DNA from: Burhinus oedicnemus | Taxonomy: Eukaryota; Chordata; Aves; Charadriiformes; Burhinidae | Reading direction: 5' to 3' | Assembly (NCBI GenBank): GCA_008921705.1 | Contig: VFFE01007631.1 | Span: 780,321 to 844,320, forward strand | DNA: 64,000 nucleotides | Translations under genes and position numbers: made by a program | In this document: positions 36,301-47,460 of the stretch, piece by piece | How positions within the stretch are numbered: the first letter of the stretch is position 1 | How the letters are laid out: each line of letters starts with the position of its first letter | Notes under the pieces: model-generated | What the model was told of the DNA's origin: nothing | What the model saw: the letters and a program-made list of their open reading frames with translations, nothing else | Database searches by the model: none

Positions 36301-37224
36301 AGTGTGATTACAGCTTTAACAAAGGGAGAGGTTGAATACAAATTTGGGAGGGCCAAAAAGCGTTTAGTATCTCTTATTGTTTTCATCAGAATTCTAAATC
36401 TTATTCATGCAGATGACTCTGATCTTTATATCAATGCACAAAAAGAAAGGAACAGAGGAGCAAAAAGACTCTTCTATTTTGACTGAAACGCTGATTTTGT
36501 TATCGTGTTACCAATGAGGGTCCATTTGGGATATTATTCAAGCACAGAGATCAGTGCTGGCCTTTTGTAAGAGACCTTAAATGTTTGGAATACGTTTGCC
36601 CTTGAGGGAGATAATCTACTGCAAAAAAGTTAGTTTCTGATCAGGAGATAGAAAAGGTGGGATTGTGCTTAGCACATCGATGCTTGCTGGCAGAGCAGTT
36701 CTGCCTTAAGCTTAATACCTGCATTCTTTTGTAACCCTCTATACTTAATAGCTGGATTCTGTTTTCTGTGTCAGGTTTTGTTTGTGAAACAAATTGGCAA
36801 TTAGCCACTGGCTGAGGGAACAAAGAGTATTTGTTTGGAATAAATGCAGTGATCAGAATGCGTCTTGCTATTTGGTTTCTTTTGAGATCAAAAATACCAG
36901 GTATGTGTTTTTTGAACCAAGTAAGTTAAACAGACTGCTTATTATACTTAGAATAGACATTCGATTTTATTTTCTATACCCCATATTGTCTCTTGTTGCT
37001 TCAGGGATGGTAGTTTTATACAATGAGTGGACAGTTAAGTTGACTTCTGCATTGACTCACAAGGCAGAGAAAATTTATGAGCATTTTTCCTGCCTTGTGC
37101 CCCATGTAACTTGGCTAGCCTTCCACTTGGAAGCACAGTTGCTCTTTCCTGCTAGTATCCTGGACACCTCCTTTCTGAAAGGAGGCATGGAGTCTGAGGC
37201 CTGGGCTGAAAAATCCATGAACGT

Positions 37225-37405
37225 CCCTGAGGCTGGGGGATCTCATCAATGTATACAAATATTTGAAGGGATAGCGCAAAGAAGACAGATGCAGCTCACT
37301 TCATTGGTGCCCAGTGACAGTACAAGAAGGAATGGGCACAAACTGAAACACAGGAGATTCCCTCTGAACATCAGGACACTTCCCCCCGCACTGTGACAGT
37401 GATGG
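37225..37405 (+). mobile_element. CR1 LINE fragment
   Basis: The plus strand reads GGGGGATCTCATCAATGTAT, AGCGCAAAGAAGACAGATGC, TGGTGCCCAGTGACAG, AATGGGCACAAACTGAAACA and CCCTCTGAACATCAGGA. This follows a CR1 3' segment just after ORF2. The subfamily differs from the other copies in the window. Both ends are gone: the 5' end by truncation, the 3' end after GCACTGTGACAGTGATGG, with no tail repeat left. The right boundary is uncertain by about 30 bp. Confidence 0.9.
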
Positions 37406-39985
37406 AGATTGGGAATGAGTCAAAGGTGGAACGAGTAGGGCAATCCTGACTAAATTCAGGACCCTTGGATTCAGGCCTGCAATGATAGAGCCACTGCTTT
37501 CATACTGTTCTGAATCTATCAGTTCATTGTGATTGTGAATATCAGACTAGTTCAGGATTGATTGCTTTAGTTTTAAGCTTATGCCTAAATGGGTCTCCTG
37601 CCAGACCTGAACATAACTGAGAGAAAAGCCATGTGCTGAACTTCATACTGGGAGATATCCATGTGAAACCTGAGGTTTGGGCTAGGTTATACTTATATAT
37701 GGCAATTTAAGTGAATCTGCATATTTGTTGTGGCTGAGGATTTGAAAACTAGGCCAAGATGCTCTAACAGAATCCTGGCTTACTGCAGTATTCTACCTCT
37801 GCTGCCCAGTGCCTGGAAGACTACAGTATAGCATCCTGTGCAAGTTTAACCTTCCAGAAATGTCAGCTCCCATTGAAATTTGGAAGGACTGGGAATTTTT
37901 TAGGCTTTTTAGAACATCGTAACCTGAAGTCTTGTCTTCCCATAGAATTTTAATGGCAGAACTGCATTGGTGTAGTGTTGCTATAACTATACTACTACCA
38001 TTTTCCCATAGAGATACAGGATTTAGACACCTCTTTCTCATTCTGATCATTGTTTGTTTAAAGTTGTTTAAGAACTGCCCTGATTCCTAGAAGTGGTCTG
38101 AATCCAAAATTACTCTCCATATAGGCAATATAATAGTATGCTTAATCATATATTGTACTGATACATGTTTTTTCCATGGACTTCTACTAATGGACATCTG
38201 TTTTTTTCCCTGCCTATCTTCCTTCCACACCTTTTCAAGCTAGTAGAGTTGCCAAAAATGGACATTTCTCCTTCCGGGAATAAGATCAGAATAATTCAAA
38301 TAACCTTTCTAAGCATTAGCATGGGTCATTAAATAGCACTGTAGAGAAAATCCACTCTAAATTGTGTTACAGTTTATGCTTTTATCAATACATAATGCCT
38401 CAGAAGTGAGCACTTTAGGTCATGAGTTTTGACAATCCCAAAGAAACTGTTGTTAAATGAATGTTCCTCATCAATAATGCAGAGTTTCTACGAATAGCTA
38501 TTAATTTTAATTAGGGTTTTTTTGTGCCAAGTGGATGGACCACCATAGGTAGCAGCAAGAGCAACTAATGTACTGCAAAGGAGATACAAGTATTATCTAT
38601 CTTGTCCAGTTCCTTTGGTGAACATTCTGGTCTGTATCTTCATATTTTCTCTGGCATTGTTATTGCCATCAGCACTACCAGGGGATCACAAGCACAGGAA
38701 CAAGAATACCTGCAAAGTCAATCATCAGTCTAACAGCAGGGTGCAGTTATGTGTTATGGAATCCAGTGTTATTTTTGATATAACATTGACAAAGATGGAT
38801 CCTTTAGCAGAGCTGTTGTAAGTAGAAGCTAATGCAGATGTGCCTACATGAGTACAGGCAGTGTAAAGGATTGGAGTGTAGGTGTGTGTGATGCATGTGT
38901 GTGGTGGTGACTGAAGGCTGCATGAGTGGGTGAAGTTGAGAAAATCCCTGCATCAGTCTGTCTTCCCACTTCCTTAGTACCAAAATCCAGTGATCTTTAA
39001 GTGCTCTTACAGCTGTGCAAGAAGTTGGACTGCAGCACTGTGTTGTGACCGCTCTTTGTGGTTGTATAGGTTACATGACAGTTATCAGTTTGACACAACA
39101 GCAACTACTCTCACTGGTCACAGGGAGATGATAGATTGTTGTCTAAACATTTCACTGTATTACTCCAAAGGCACTGCAAGAATTGTTCTGTGTGATAATT
39201 CAAATCTAAATGATCTGTAAAACTTTTCTTATTCTTCCCTTTTGCTTTGCAAATAGCTTGACATTCCTAACAAAAGTGGTGTTTATGTCCTCAGTTATAT
39301 TTAAAAAAAGAAGCTAAAAAGATTAGGAATATTGAAGTAACTCAATCTCCTACTGCTCAGTTAGTGCTGTTCAAGTACTGCAGAATTAAGACGATGCTGT
39401 TCCTAAATTATGTTCCAGTTTACTGGAGTTACTAAAACTGGAGTATTAGTGACATTTAGGCTGAATACTAGCTATTTGCAAGTTCCTAGTTGTGACTTTC
39501 TTCCTATACAATGACGTGGATAAAATGGAAATATCTGGGGTTCATTCTGATTGCCAATAGAGCACTTACATCCTGACATACCATCACCTATTTCATATGT
39601 CAGAACTCATCTGGAGCTCTCTAAGCAATTAAACAGAAACCATTTAAAGGAGGTCCATGACAACTTGCCACGCTCCTTTAATATCATATAGATAGGCTTG
39701 AGTAGCACTCATTTGTTTGTGAAGGGTATTCCTTTCCTCTTTATTACATTTGTTTTCATTTCATAGGAATTATAGCCATGCATAGCATGTGAAGCCTAGA
39801 TCCTAGTGCAAAGAAAGAAATTAAGGCCCTATGGCCAGCATTCATTCCTTCTCGCCTTCTTCCATCTTTGTAGTTGGTAATGTTGCACCTTCTACACATC
39901 TGATTAATATCCTGATTTTGGAAGTTGAGGGGTCTTGCTGATCTTCCTGGATCCTACAATATCAGCCTGTGGTGTGTGGTGGTGG

Positions 39986-40091
39986 TTTGTTTTTTTTGTT
40001 TTTGGTTTTTTTTTGTTTTGTTTTGTTTTTGGGTTTTTTTTGTTTTTTTTTTTTTTTTTTTGTTTTTTGTTTGTTTGTGGGTTTTTTTTTT
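39986..40091. repeat. T-rich (TTTTG) low-complexity tract
   Basis: About 105 bp made of T runs interrupted by single or triple G (TTTTG, TTTGTTTG, GGGTTTTTTTT), including one run of about 18 T. It resembles a decayed poly(A)-type microsatellite read on the minus strand. No retroelement body adjoins it on the left, where such a body would be expected. Confidence 0.9.
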
Positions 40092-41953
40092 CTGTGTAAA
40101 AGAAACTATCAAACCAATCTCAAAACTTACACTCTTCTTTTAGAATCAGTTCTGCAGTTTGGATTTTTAAATGTGCTGGCTTTGCTTGTTAGAGTGAAAC
40201 TATTTGGTCTGGAAGCTTATTGTTTCCCATATACCTTGCTGATCCAGTAACACCCATCCTGTTCTGATATTAGGTAAACCTTAGGTCTCCTGATGCCCAA
40301 GTAGTACAGCTCTCAGTGACTTTAGCAGAGGCTTGCCTATGTACTTAAGGGCAGAATTTAGCTCTTATTTAGATTTCTCTGGCTTTTTTTCATCTCTTTA
40401 CCCAGCAGAACAAATTCAGAGAAAATGAAGCATCTAGAAGTTCCAAACCACTGCTCTCAGTAGCCAAAAGTAGCCAAATGATAAGCATCAATATTTAGCT
40501 TGCTGGGGGAGACTGATATTGTCTGTAGGCAGAATGTAATCAGTGATTAATGTATCTTTCTTGTGCGGAGGGATTGGGACTGCCTGAACATATGGAGGTT
40601 AATCATGGGAGATGTTTCAATCTGGGCTAGACAAAGTACAGCACACGGTCATCAGCACTCGGCCAGGGAATGGATGGGACAAATGATGTGGTGGATCCTT
40701 TCAAATTCAGAATGGTTAATTATTAAATTTAATGACATACATGTTTCACCTTGTAACTAGGTTTTATGGAGCAATACTTTTAATAAGGAGTAAGTATATA
40801 GCAGACATGCTACAACTTGAATTTGTCCAGTTTTGTTTTGAAATGTTGCTTGTGTAAGCCCCTCTTAGTAGGCAGGAAGGCAGATATTTGTGGGTTAGGG
40901 GTTTTTTTGGTGTTTTGTTTTGTGGTTTTTTTTTTTAAATGTTTGCTGTAATCAGTGGACCTGAGGAATGTGCTTCAGGCTGAAGCTTGACCATCACATC
41001 CTAGCCAAGTGCTAAACATGGGTATGGCTTGAAAATCAGCAGTGGACTGAAAACATGGCGGGGGGGTGCCTGCAGGTCCTTAATACATTAATCTTTGAGA
41101 TACAATATTGCTTTTGCAATTTGACAGCTTGCACAGGGGCCCATCTTGCCAGCTACTTCTTGACAGGGCTTTTGCAGGGAGCCTCTGTGGATCAAAGATC
41201 TGCATCTGGCCTAGGGCTAGCTAATGGGAAACTAGACACTGGTGTGGGTCTGAGCGCTGATAATTCAGGTCCTGAGTGCCTGTCTGAGAGGGGTGAGCCT
41301 AGTAGTTACCTTCCCAGTACTGATTCTGTCTGGTGTTAGAATCTCATTAAAGCAATATGTTGTCTGCATCTGCTTTGGCTTGCTCTCCACTTGCACTGGA
41401 TTGCAATGGGACGAGCAGGGAGAGTGGGATAGCTATCAAAACCTACTTACAGTGGAGTTCTCCGAAGGAAATACTGTCCTCTTTTTGCAAGCATCTTTTA
41501 CAGAAAACAAGGCCTTAAAGCCCTGGGGAAAGGCCTTGTAAAAGTTGGCTTTGTCTTCTGTGTTTTGGAGTAGGAAAAAGGAGAATTAGGAAGTTGTTCG
41601 TTGCTCTGTCTGTTGTAGGGGAAGTGCAGCTTATAAACAGTGAAACACGGAGCACCCAGGTGAGGTGTTACAACACCTTTTGCTGCCTATCTTTCAGGCA
41701 AACAGCATTGTGGGTTTTTGTTTTTACTCCTAAGGAAGAAAGAGGGGGGAAAAAAACCCTAGCCGTGCAAAGACAATAGTGGCAGCCTTCACAACTTGCA
41801 GCAAGTAGTTACGGCTGCAGGCATTTTAGATTACAAAAAGGCTGTGTCATTGCTTGCTGGCATGTGGCACAGCTGTCATTTCCCTGCTTGGACAGGGCTG
41901 CCTCATCAATCTCAGTGCCTGGGCTGCTTGTCCAGGCTGGGAGAAAGGTACTG

Positions 41954-41986
41954 TAATAATAACAATAATAATAACAATCATAATAA
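41954..41986. repeat. (AAT/AAC)n microsatellite
   Basis: An imperfect trinucleotide repeat of AAT with AAC and ATC interruptions, about 11 units. Confidence 0.9.
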
Positions 41987-44107
41987 AAGGGCTGTTAGAG
42001 GAGTATGATGGAGCCTCCTGTTGAGAATGCATTGTAAGCATATTGACATACAGAAATGTACTGCAGTCCATTTAGTGCTTTGTTTCCTTTAATACATTTT
42101 GATGGTATAGGATTGTCATTTTTTGTGTGGGGTGGGCAGTTGCTTCATGTTTTGTTCCGTAGCTGTGCACTGTAATTACGAAGTGGGAATGGAATTTCAA
42201 GTTGTCTCTCACCTGGGATATGAATCTCCTGCTCAGTGCAGCTGAGTGCACACATGCTTGTTTTCACAGCACCAACAAACAACTACATTAAAAAAGCGTT
42301 AAGGCTGTGAAATAAGTGTGGAGAGGCAGATATGAGGAGTGAATCTCCAGCCTGGTGATGTGGAGCTCAAAGGAATATCAGACTACTGAACCACACTCTC
42401 TTCTGCTACTTAGTGGAAGTTTAATACTTGGGTGTACGTTTCTGTGCTTATTCCACTACTTGAATGGTATTTTCCCTGTTACTTAAAGTCCTGTGTCAGC
42501 TGAGGCTGCCAGGCTGTTAATTCTCTGGATATCCTATACTTCCTTATTCACTGAAATAACAGAAAGCAATACCCTTATGAAATGGCAAGTGTGTGTGAGC
42601 AGTGGCTGCCACGCATGAGAATTTATTCATATCAATTTTTACTTGATGTGCATTTACACTGTGTAATTATATGCAACTAAACAACTTATGTAATTAGCTA
42701 TTTACAATATATTATTGTAAGTTAAGAAATGCACCCTCTTTACTGACCACGGTTTGCTTGTTCTTTTTCAATAAAGTATATCGTACAAGGAACATGCATA
42801 TGCAGGATGTGGCCTTCAAAATACCTCAGGTGCTTGAAAATGTGGTGATTCTTGTCCAAGGAGTTTAAACTTAAAGTAATAGTACCTTTTTAGTTAGTGT
42901 AGCTGTTAGAATTCTGCCAGAGTTGATGCTGTTCATGGCACATGTGGTATTGTGTATGCAACTCTAATGGCGTTTGGAAGATCCTGTTTTATGAAACTGG
43001 ATTAACTATCTGCCTACTCGTATGAGGTCACTAGTGCAAATTGCTGTGTTTCTAACATATGGAAGTCTTAAATAGCATTGTAAATTAGGCATGTTTCTAC
43101 AACTGCTTTTGGATTTACAGAATTAATTTTGAGGCTTGGAAGGGCTTTGCTTTGCGTTTTGTAAATGTATCCTTTTTGTGTAGTATGCCTGGTTGAGAGC
43201 ACAATTGTTCCTAGAAGTTAATGGAGTTTAAACAGGAACAAAACCAGAAAGATTTTCTTGTTCGTTTTTCAAATTCTATTCCTAGACAAAGGCAACTGTA
43301 TCAAAATTCAGGATATTTGTTCATAATATATTTAGGTTGTCTGAGCCTCAAATGTCTTGGTATGCCATAATGAAGTACAAGTTTTGTTGGTTTTTTAAAA
43401 TCAGATTTGTTTATCTCGTTCCTTTGATCTCTAAGCACCCTAAATTTGCTTTCTTTTTGTATTTATTTCCTTTCTTTTTGCATCCGAACTCTTATCTCTT
43501 CCATGGAGCTGAAGTGTTTAATAGCTGGTGCCTGAAAAAAATTTGGAATAAGTGGGTGCTACTAGTTCCAGCAGATAATGTTTGATCCTCATTTTATTAC
43601 TGTAAAGACCAATCAGTTTTGTAATCAGTTCTTCAACTATTGAAAATTTGATGCTGTGGTTTGCATAGTAAATTTAAATAAAGCTATACATTAAATGCTT
43701 CTATAATGCTTCTGAGTTAGTCTCAGATTCCAGCAGCAGAAATGAAAACTGTAGGGAGAGATTCCTGCTTAAGGCTCTCCCTTTCACAAAAGAAAGCTGG
43801 TCCAAACAGGACATGGCATTTTTGGAGTCATACTTATTACTGAAGTATGAGCTTTGTTGCACTAACTTTTGCCTTGAAATAAAAAAAATATCTCCCATGG
43901 GTTTACATTGTATGTTCCTGTCTCCCTCTTACTTGATGCCAACTGACTTTTTAGGTGGGTTCCCCTCCACCCCCCCAGTTTCATGTTCAGTCCCTTCAAA
44001 ATAGTTTTTCTATGATCAAATGTGCTCTGTTCTTCCACTTTAGTATCTTCTGTTATGCTCAGCCTCTCTATCGCTTTGGTACTTGCACCGGAGACATGCT
44101 TACACTT

Positions 44108-44183
44108 CTAATAAGGTGTGACCAAGCATTGTGTGCCTTACACAACTAATAACATATGACTAAGCATTGTGTATTTGTCACTG
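44108..44183. repeat. Degenerate 38-bp tandem duplication
   Basis: Two head-to-tail 38-bp units, 44108-44145 and 44146-44183, both begin CTAATAA and share AAGCATTGTGT at the same offset. By eye about 27 of 38 positions match, so the duplication is old. Confidence 0.7.
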
Positions 44184-44423
44184 TTGATCTAATTACAAAT
44201 TCTACATTGATCATTGGAGTATTTGCATCAACATTGTACTGATTGTTATCGCTATTTTAGAAGACTGTAGTTCTCAAAGCAGATTTTGAAAGATTGAAAG
44301 AATGTAAAGACGTTTGTTTCTGTACACTTGCCATATATGTAATGTGAATAAATTCCCAAATGCTATAGGGAATGTATAGATCAAAGCCACTTTTGGCCAT
44401 TGACGCAGGACTCTGATTACTGA

Positions 44424-44440
44424 TTTTTTTTTTTTTTTTT
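44424..44440. repeat. T17 homopolymer
   Basis: An uninterrupted run of 17 T followed by CCACCAGCACC. It resembles a 3' splice-site pyrimidine tract, but no convincing exon follows. Confidence 0.85.
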
Positions 44441-44622
44441 CCACCAGCACCAAAATTACTGTTTGACACAACCTAAGGAAATTGTTTTTTCCCTCTTTCA
44501 ACCTGCCTTTTAAATATACTTCCTATTCCAACCACGAAGTACACTTTTGTCTACATTTTTATTTTTATTCTATTTTATTTTATTACCTAGAGTTGGCAGT
44601 ATTCAGTCCTGTGTTACTGACA

Positions 44623-44644
44623 AGCCTGTTCACAGCCTGTTCAC
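44623..44644. repeat. 11-bp perfect tandem duplication
   Basis: AGCCTGTTCAC occurs twice without a gap, followed by AG. It is a recent slippage event or the start of a minisatellite. Confidence 0.9.
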
Positions 44645-45599
44645 AGATCAGAATTAGAAACAGCATTTATTGCCTCCAAATCAAGACCAGATATGATTCT
44701 TAAAAACAAACAAAAAACCAAAAAAACCACCCAAACCAACAACTGCTCAAACAGAAGTTAGAGCCTGATCTAGAAAAAGTTGGGGAGGCTTTCTGGTCTG
44801 CTATACAGAGGGTCAGGCTAGAACATTACAGAACTCCCTCTGGCTTTCAATATTGATTTGAAGTTAGAAGTAAGATTTATGCTGTTCTGAGACTGAATCG
44901 CAGCCTAGAGAGGGAACATACAAATGTTTCTGATTTTGGTGGAAATGCCAGTAATTGAATTCATGCTCTGGAGCATGATACAGAGAACTCAGAACTTTGT
45001 TCCTGGCCTTTATAAGAACTGCTAGTGGTCATTTTTTCCCCACCACTGCCTTGCCAGTTCTGCCCTTTGGTAGTTTATAGGGTTTTGAGCAATACTGGTT
45101 TTCATGTTAGAGATTTTTGGTGGTGTTTTTTCCCTCTAGTGCCTCTGCTTCACCTGTGTTGTCTCTCTTTCCTGGAGGTGTTTAGCGACTACTCCAGCAA
45201 AGAGACTTCTTGGCAGGAACACTTGACACAGACACAGCATAATGCCCCTGTTTAACTGGTCCCTGTGAGTACATTTCCAGGGCCCTGGCATGGGTACCTT
45301 GCAGCTGGAAATGAGTAGATGATGGGGTAGAGAATTCATCTGGAGGCTTGTAACTAGGGTAATTAATCAGAATGATAACGGGTCCCTGGCATTGCCATGT
45401 TTATATCCTTCTGGTGTAAAATAATGGCAAGTAAGGATATTTCTGTTTATTCAATAATCTGTCTTAAGGAATCAAAATAAGTTGAGTAGCTAATTCTTAA
45501 GCCAAACTTTTGGATAATTGATGAAATCAAACGTTAATCACAATCTAAGTGGTGCATTTTTACATATCTGCTTGCTGAGATAAATAAGCACATTAATTT

Positions 45600-45965
45600 T
45601 GGGAGCAGGCCAGCTGCTGTGCTGTGCGCAATCTTGCAGGATAGTGGGCTCCTACATCTCCTATGTGTGAGTGGCAGGCCATGCACCATGGGCGCGTGAG
45701 GCCAGCTGCCTTTGGGGGAGTCATAGGTAGCAGCTGCCACAAATGGCAGCAGGAAGCCAGTCTGTCATTTCTTTGAGTGCTGCTGGAAAGGAAGGTCCAG
45801 TCCTGTGGTTGATGGGAGGGAAAACGATGCCCTGCCCCGCCTGTGACAGCCCTCACCCCACCTCTGCTTGGCTGGGTGAGCACCACGGCATTGCTGCCTG
45901 GCTCAAAACAGAGTGCCTGGAGAGAGCTGACAAAGCTGCTTGATAACAAGTGGTTATCTTTCTTT
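45600..45965. other. GC-rich flank left of the long CR1
   Basis: GC-rich unique sequence with a few CpGs (TGTGCGCAATC, ATGGGCGCGTGAGG) ending where the CR1 tail begins. No coding exon recognised. Together with 46961-47460 it makes a GC-rich island of nearly 2 kb around the CR1. Confidence 0.5.
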
Positions 45966-46960
45966 AGAATCATAGAATGGTTAGAGTTGGAAGGGACCTT
46001 AACAATCATCTAGTTCCAACCCCGCTGTCATGGGCAGGGACACCTTCCACTAGACCAGGTTGCCTTCCAAACTAGATGATGCTGTGATTCTATCCAGTCT
46101 TGGACACTTCCAGGGATGGGGCATCCACAACTCTGGGCAACCTGTTCCAATGTATCACCACTCTCAGAGTAAAGAATTTCTTCCTGATACCTAATCTAAA
46201 TCCACCATCTTCCAGTTTAAAATTGTTACCCCTCGCCCTATGACTACATGCCCTTGTAAAGAGTCCCTCTCCAGCTTTCTTGTAGGCCCCCTTCAGATAT
46301 TGGAAGGCTGCTATAAGGTCTCTGCGGAGCCTTCTCTTCTCCAGGCTGAACAACCCCAACTCTCTCTGCCTCTCTGATTAGGAGAGGTGCTCCAGCCCTC
46401 TGATCCTCTTCGTGGCCCTCCTCTGGACCTGCTCCAACAGGTCCACGTCCTTCTTGTGCTGAGGACTCCAAAACTGCATGCAGTATTCCAGGTGGGGTCT
46501 CATGAGAGCAGAGTAGAGGGGCAGAATCACCTCCCTCGACCTGCTGGCCACACTTCTTTTGATACAGCCCAGAATGCGATTGGCTTTCTGGACTGCAAGT
46601 GCATACTGTCAGCTCCCGTTGAGCTTCTCATCAACCAGGACTCCCAAGTCCTTCTCCTCAGGGCTGCTCTCAATCCATTCTCCGCCCAGCCTGTATTTGT
46701 GCTTGGGATTGCTGTGACCCAGGTGCAGGATGTGGCACTTGGCCTTGTTGAATTTCATGAGGTTGGCACAGGCCCACCTCTCAAGCCTGTCCAGGTCCCT
46801 CTGGATGGCACCCCCATCCTCCAGTGTGTCAACCACACCAGACAGCTTGGTGTTGTTGACAAACTTGCTGAGGAGGCACTAAATCCTGCTGTCCATGTTG
46901 CAGACAAAGGTGTTGAGCAGCACAGGTCCCAGTACCAACCCCCGAGGTCGGTCACAAGAT
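45966..46960 (-). mobile_element. CR1 LINE with inactive reverse-transcriptase remnant
   Basis: This is the longest LINE in the window. It reads on the minus strand from the reverse-transcriptase core to the 3' tail (plus strand AGAATCATAGAATGGTTAG at its left end). RT motifs in order are RGLVLGPVLLNTF, an altered catalytic box FVNN at 46852-46863 where the family has [28 protein letters not shown] and [11 protein letters not shown]. After one stop the same frame continues [11 protein letters not shown] and [17 protein letters not shown]. In-frame stops lie at 46879-46881 and 46609-46611; the stop at 46378-46380 closes this frame near the usual end of ORF2. With both catalytic aspartates changed and the endonuclease part missing, it cannot retrotranspose. 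A small reverse-oriented tail fragment is embedded at 46063-46093. Confidence 0.95.
46063..46093 (+). mobile_element. Opposite-strand CR1 tail fragment inside CR1
   Basis: Within the minus-strand CR1, 31 bp read on the plus strand as CCTTCCAAACTAGATGAT followed by GCTGTGATTCTAT. Both halves are CR1 3'-end text in the opposite orientation, and the fragment ends exactly in the tail motif TGATTCTAT. It replaces about a dozen bases of expected host-element sequence between the ..CCAAGACTGGAT and CAACCTGGTCTAG parts (minus-strand reading). It is either a tiny nested CR1 insertion or a template-switch inversion. Confidence 0.6.
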
Positions 46961-47460
46961 GTGGAGTCCTGAATGCCCTGGCCTGGAGGGCACCACCGGC
47001 CCTAACTGCCCCTGTCCAGGCCCCATTTCCGCCCCCCAGGGCCATTGATGCCTGCCCCAGCGAGGCTGCAGAGTGCCTGTCTCCCATCCTGCCTCTGGCC
47101 TGTCTGCCAGCTAGACCCCAGGACTGTGGGGTTGGCAGCCCCTCTCCCGATTGACCCCTTGGATGCTGTCTGTGGCTTGCCTGCAGCCCTGCTGTCCCCT
47201 GTGGCTGTCCCCTAGACAGGCTTTGTGTCACCCCACCTATAGCTCCCAACTGGGCTTCCTAGATAGGCCCTGGATCTGTTTCCTTGCTTGCCTTGTCCAG
47301 GGCTGTTGGTGGACCCCATGGCCAAGGTCTGCCTGTTGCCCCTCGACCCTAGGGGACAGTACCTGCTAGTGAGGGCCACCAGGGCTCCTGGCTTGCCTTG
47401 CCCTGGGGAGCAGGTGGCCCTTTGCCTCTCCCTGACACTGGGTGACTTGGGTGTCTGAAG
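46961..47460. other. GC-rich unidentified segment beyond CR1 5' end
   Basis: Five hundred bases of C- and CT-rich sequence with repeated short words such as CCTGTC, TGGCC, CTTGCCT and GCCCCTC. The minus strand shows long open frames only because stop codons are rare in this composition. I do not recognise it as CR1, a satellite or an exon. It may be an unrecognised repeat, a decayed minisatellite, or the old insertion site of the LINE. Confidence 0.4.

Larger units (their letters stand above)
18903..37224. other. Mostly unique AT-rich sequence, no named gene
   Basis: Eighteen kilobases without a recognised interspersed repeat. Three minus-strand frames with exon-like features are listed separately at low confidence. 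AT-rich blocks at 24250-24500 and 27560-28230 have the texture of conserved non-coding DNA (TAAT cores, few CpGs), untested. In the first block a minus-strand frame of about 70 codons ends ..LSSAMYEVMDGMGKWE, but it has no splice signals. Nothing else could be assigned. Confidence 0.6.
37406..45599. other. Unique non-coding sequence with simple repeats
   Basis: No gene or interspersed repeat recognised. The block 42590-42740 is very AT-rich with several TAATTA-type cores (GTAATTATATG, GTAATTAGC), and might be a conserved enhancer or only AT-rich DNA. Simple repeats and a degenerate tandem duplication are listed separately. A TG-rich stretch lies at 38876-38910. Confidence 0.65.

Noticed and set aside
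36794..37396. 200-codon open frame on the plus strand
   Set aside because: It opens with TTG rather than ATG, mixes unrelated hydrophobic text, and its last third is a CR1 fragment in a non-coding part of the element. Most likely chance.
39986..40091. Poly(A) tail of a retroposon on the minus strand
   Set aside because: No retroposon body can be recognised next to the T-rich tract, and the interrupted TTTTG structure fits a simple repeat.
44424..44460. T17 plus CCACCAG as a splice acceptor
   Set aside because: The sequence after CCACCAG has no open frame of useful length with a donor, so this is only a homopolymer.
46387..47154. 255-codon open frame on the plus strand
   Set aside because: It is antisense to the CR1 reverse-transcriptase remnant and runs on into the C-rich flank. 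It exists because stop codons are rare on that strand, and it matches no protein family.
46755..47249. 164-codon minus-strand frame across the C-rich segment
   Set aside because: It is out of frame with the real CR1 reading and owes its length to base composition.
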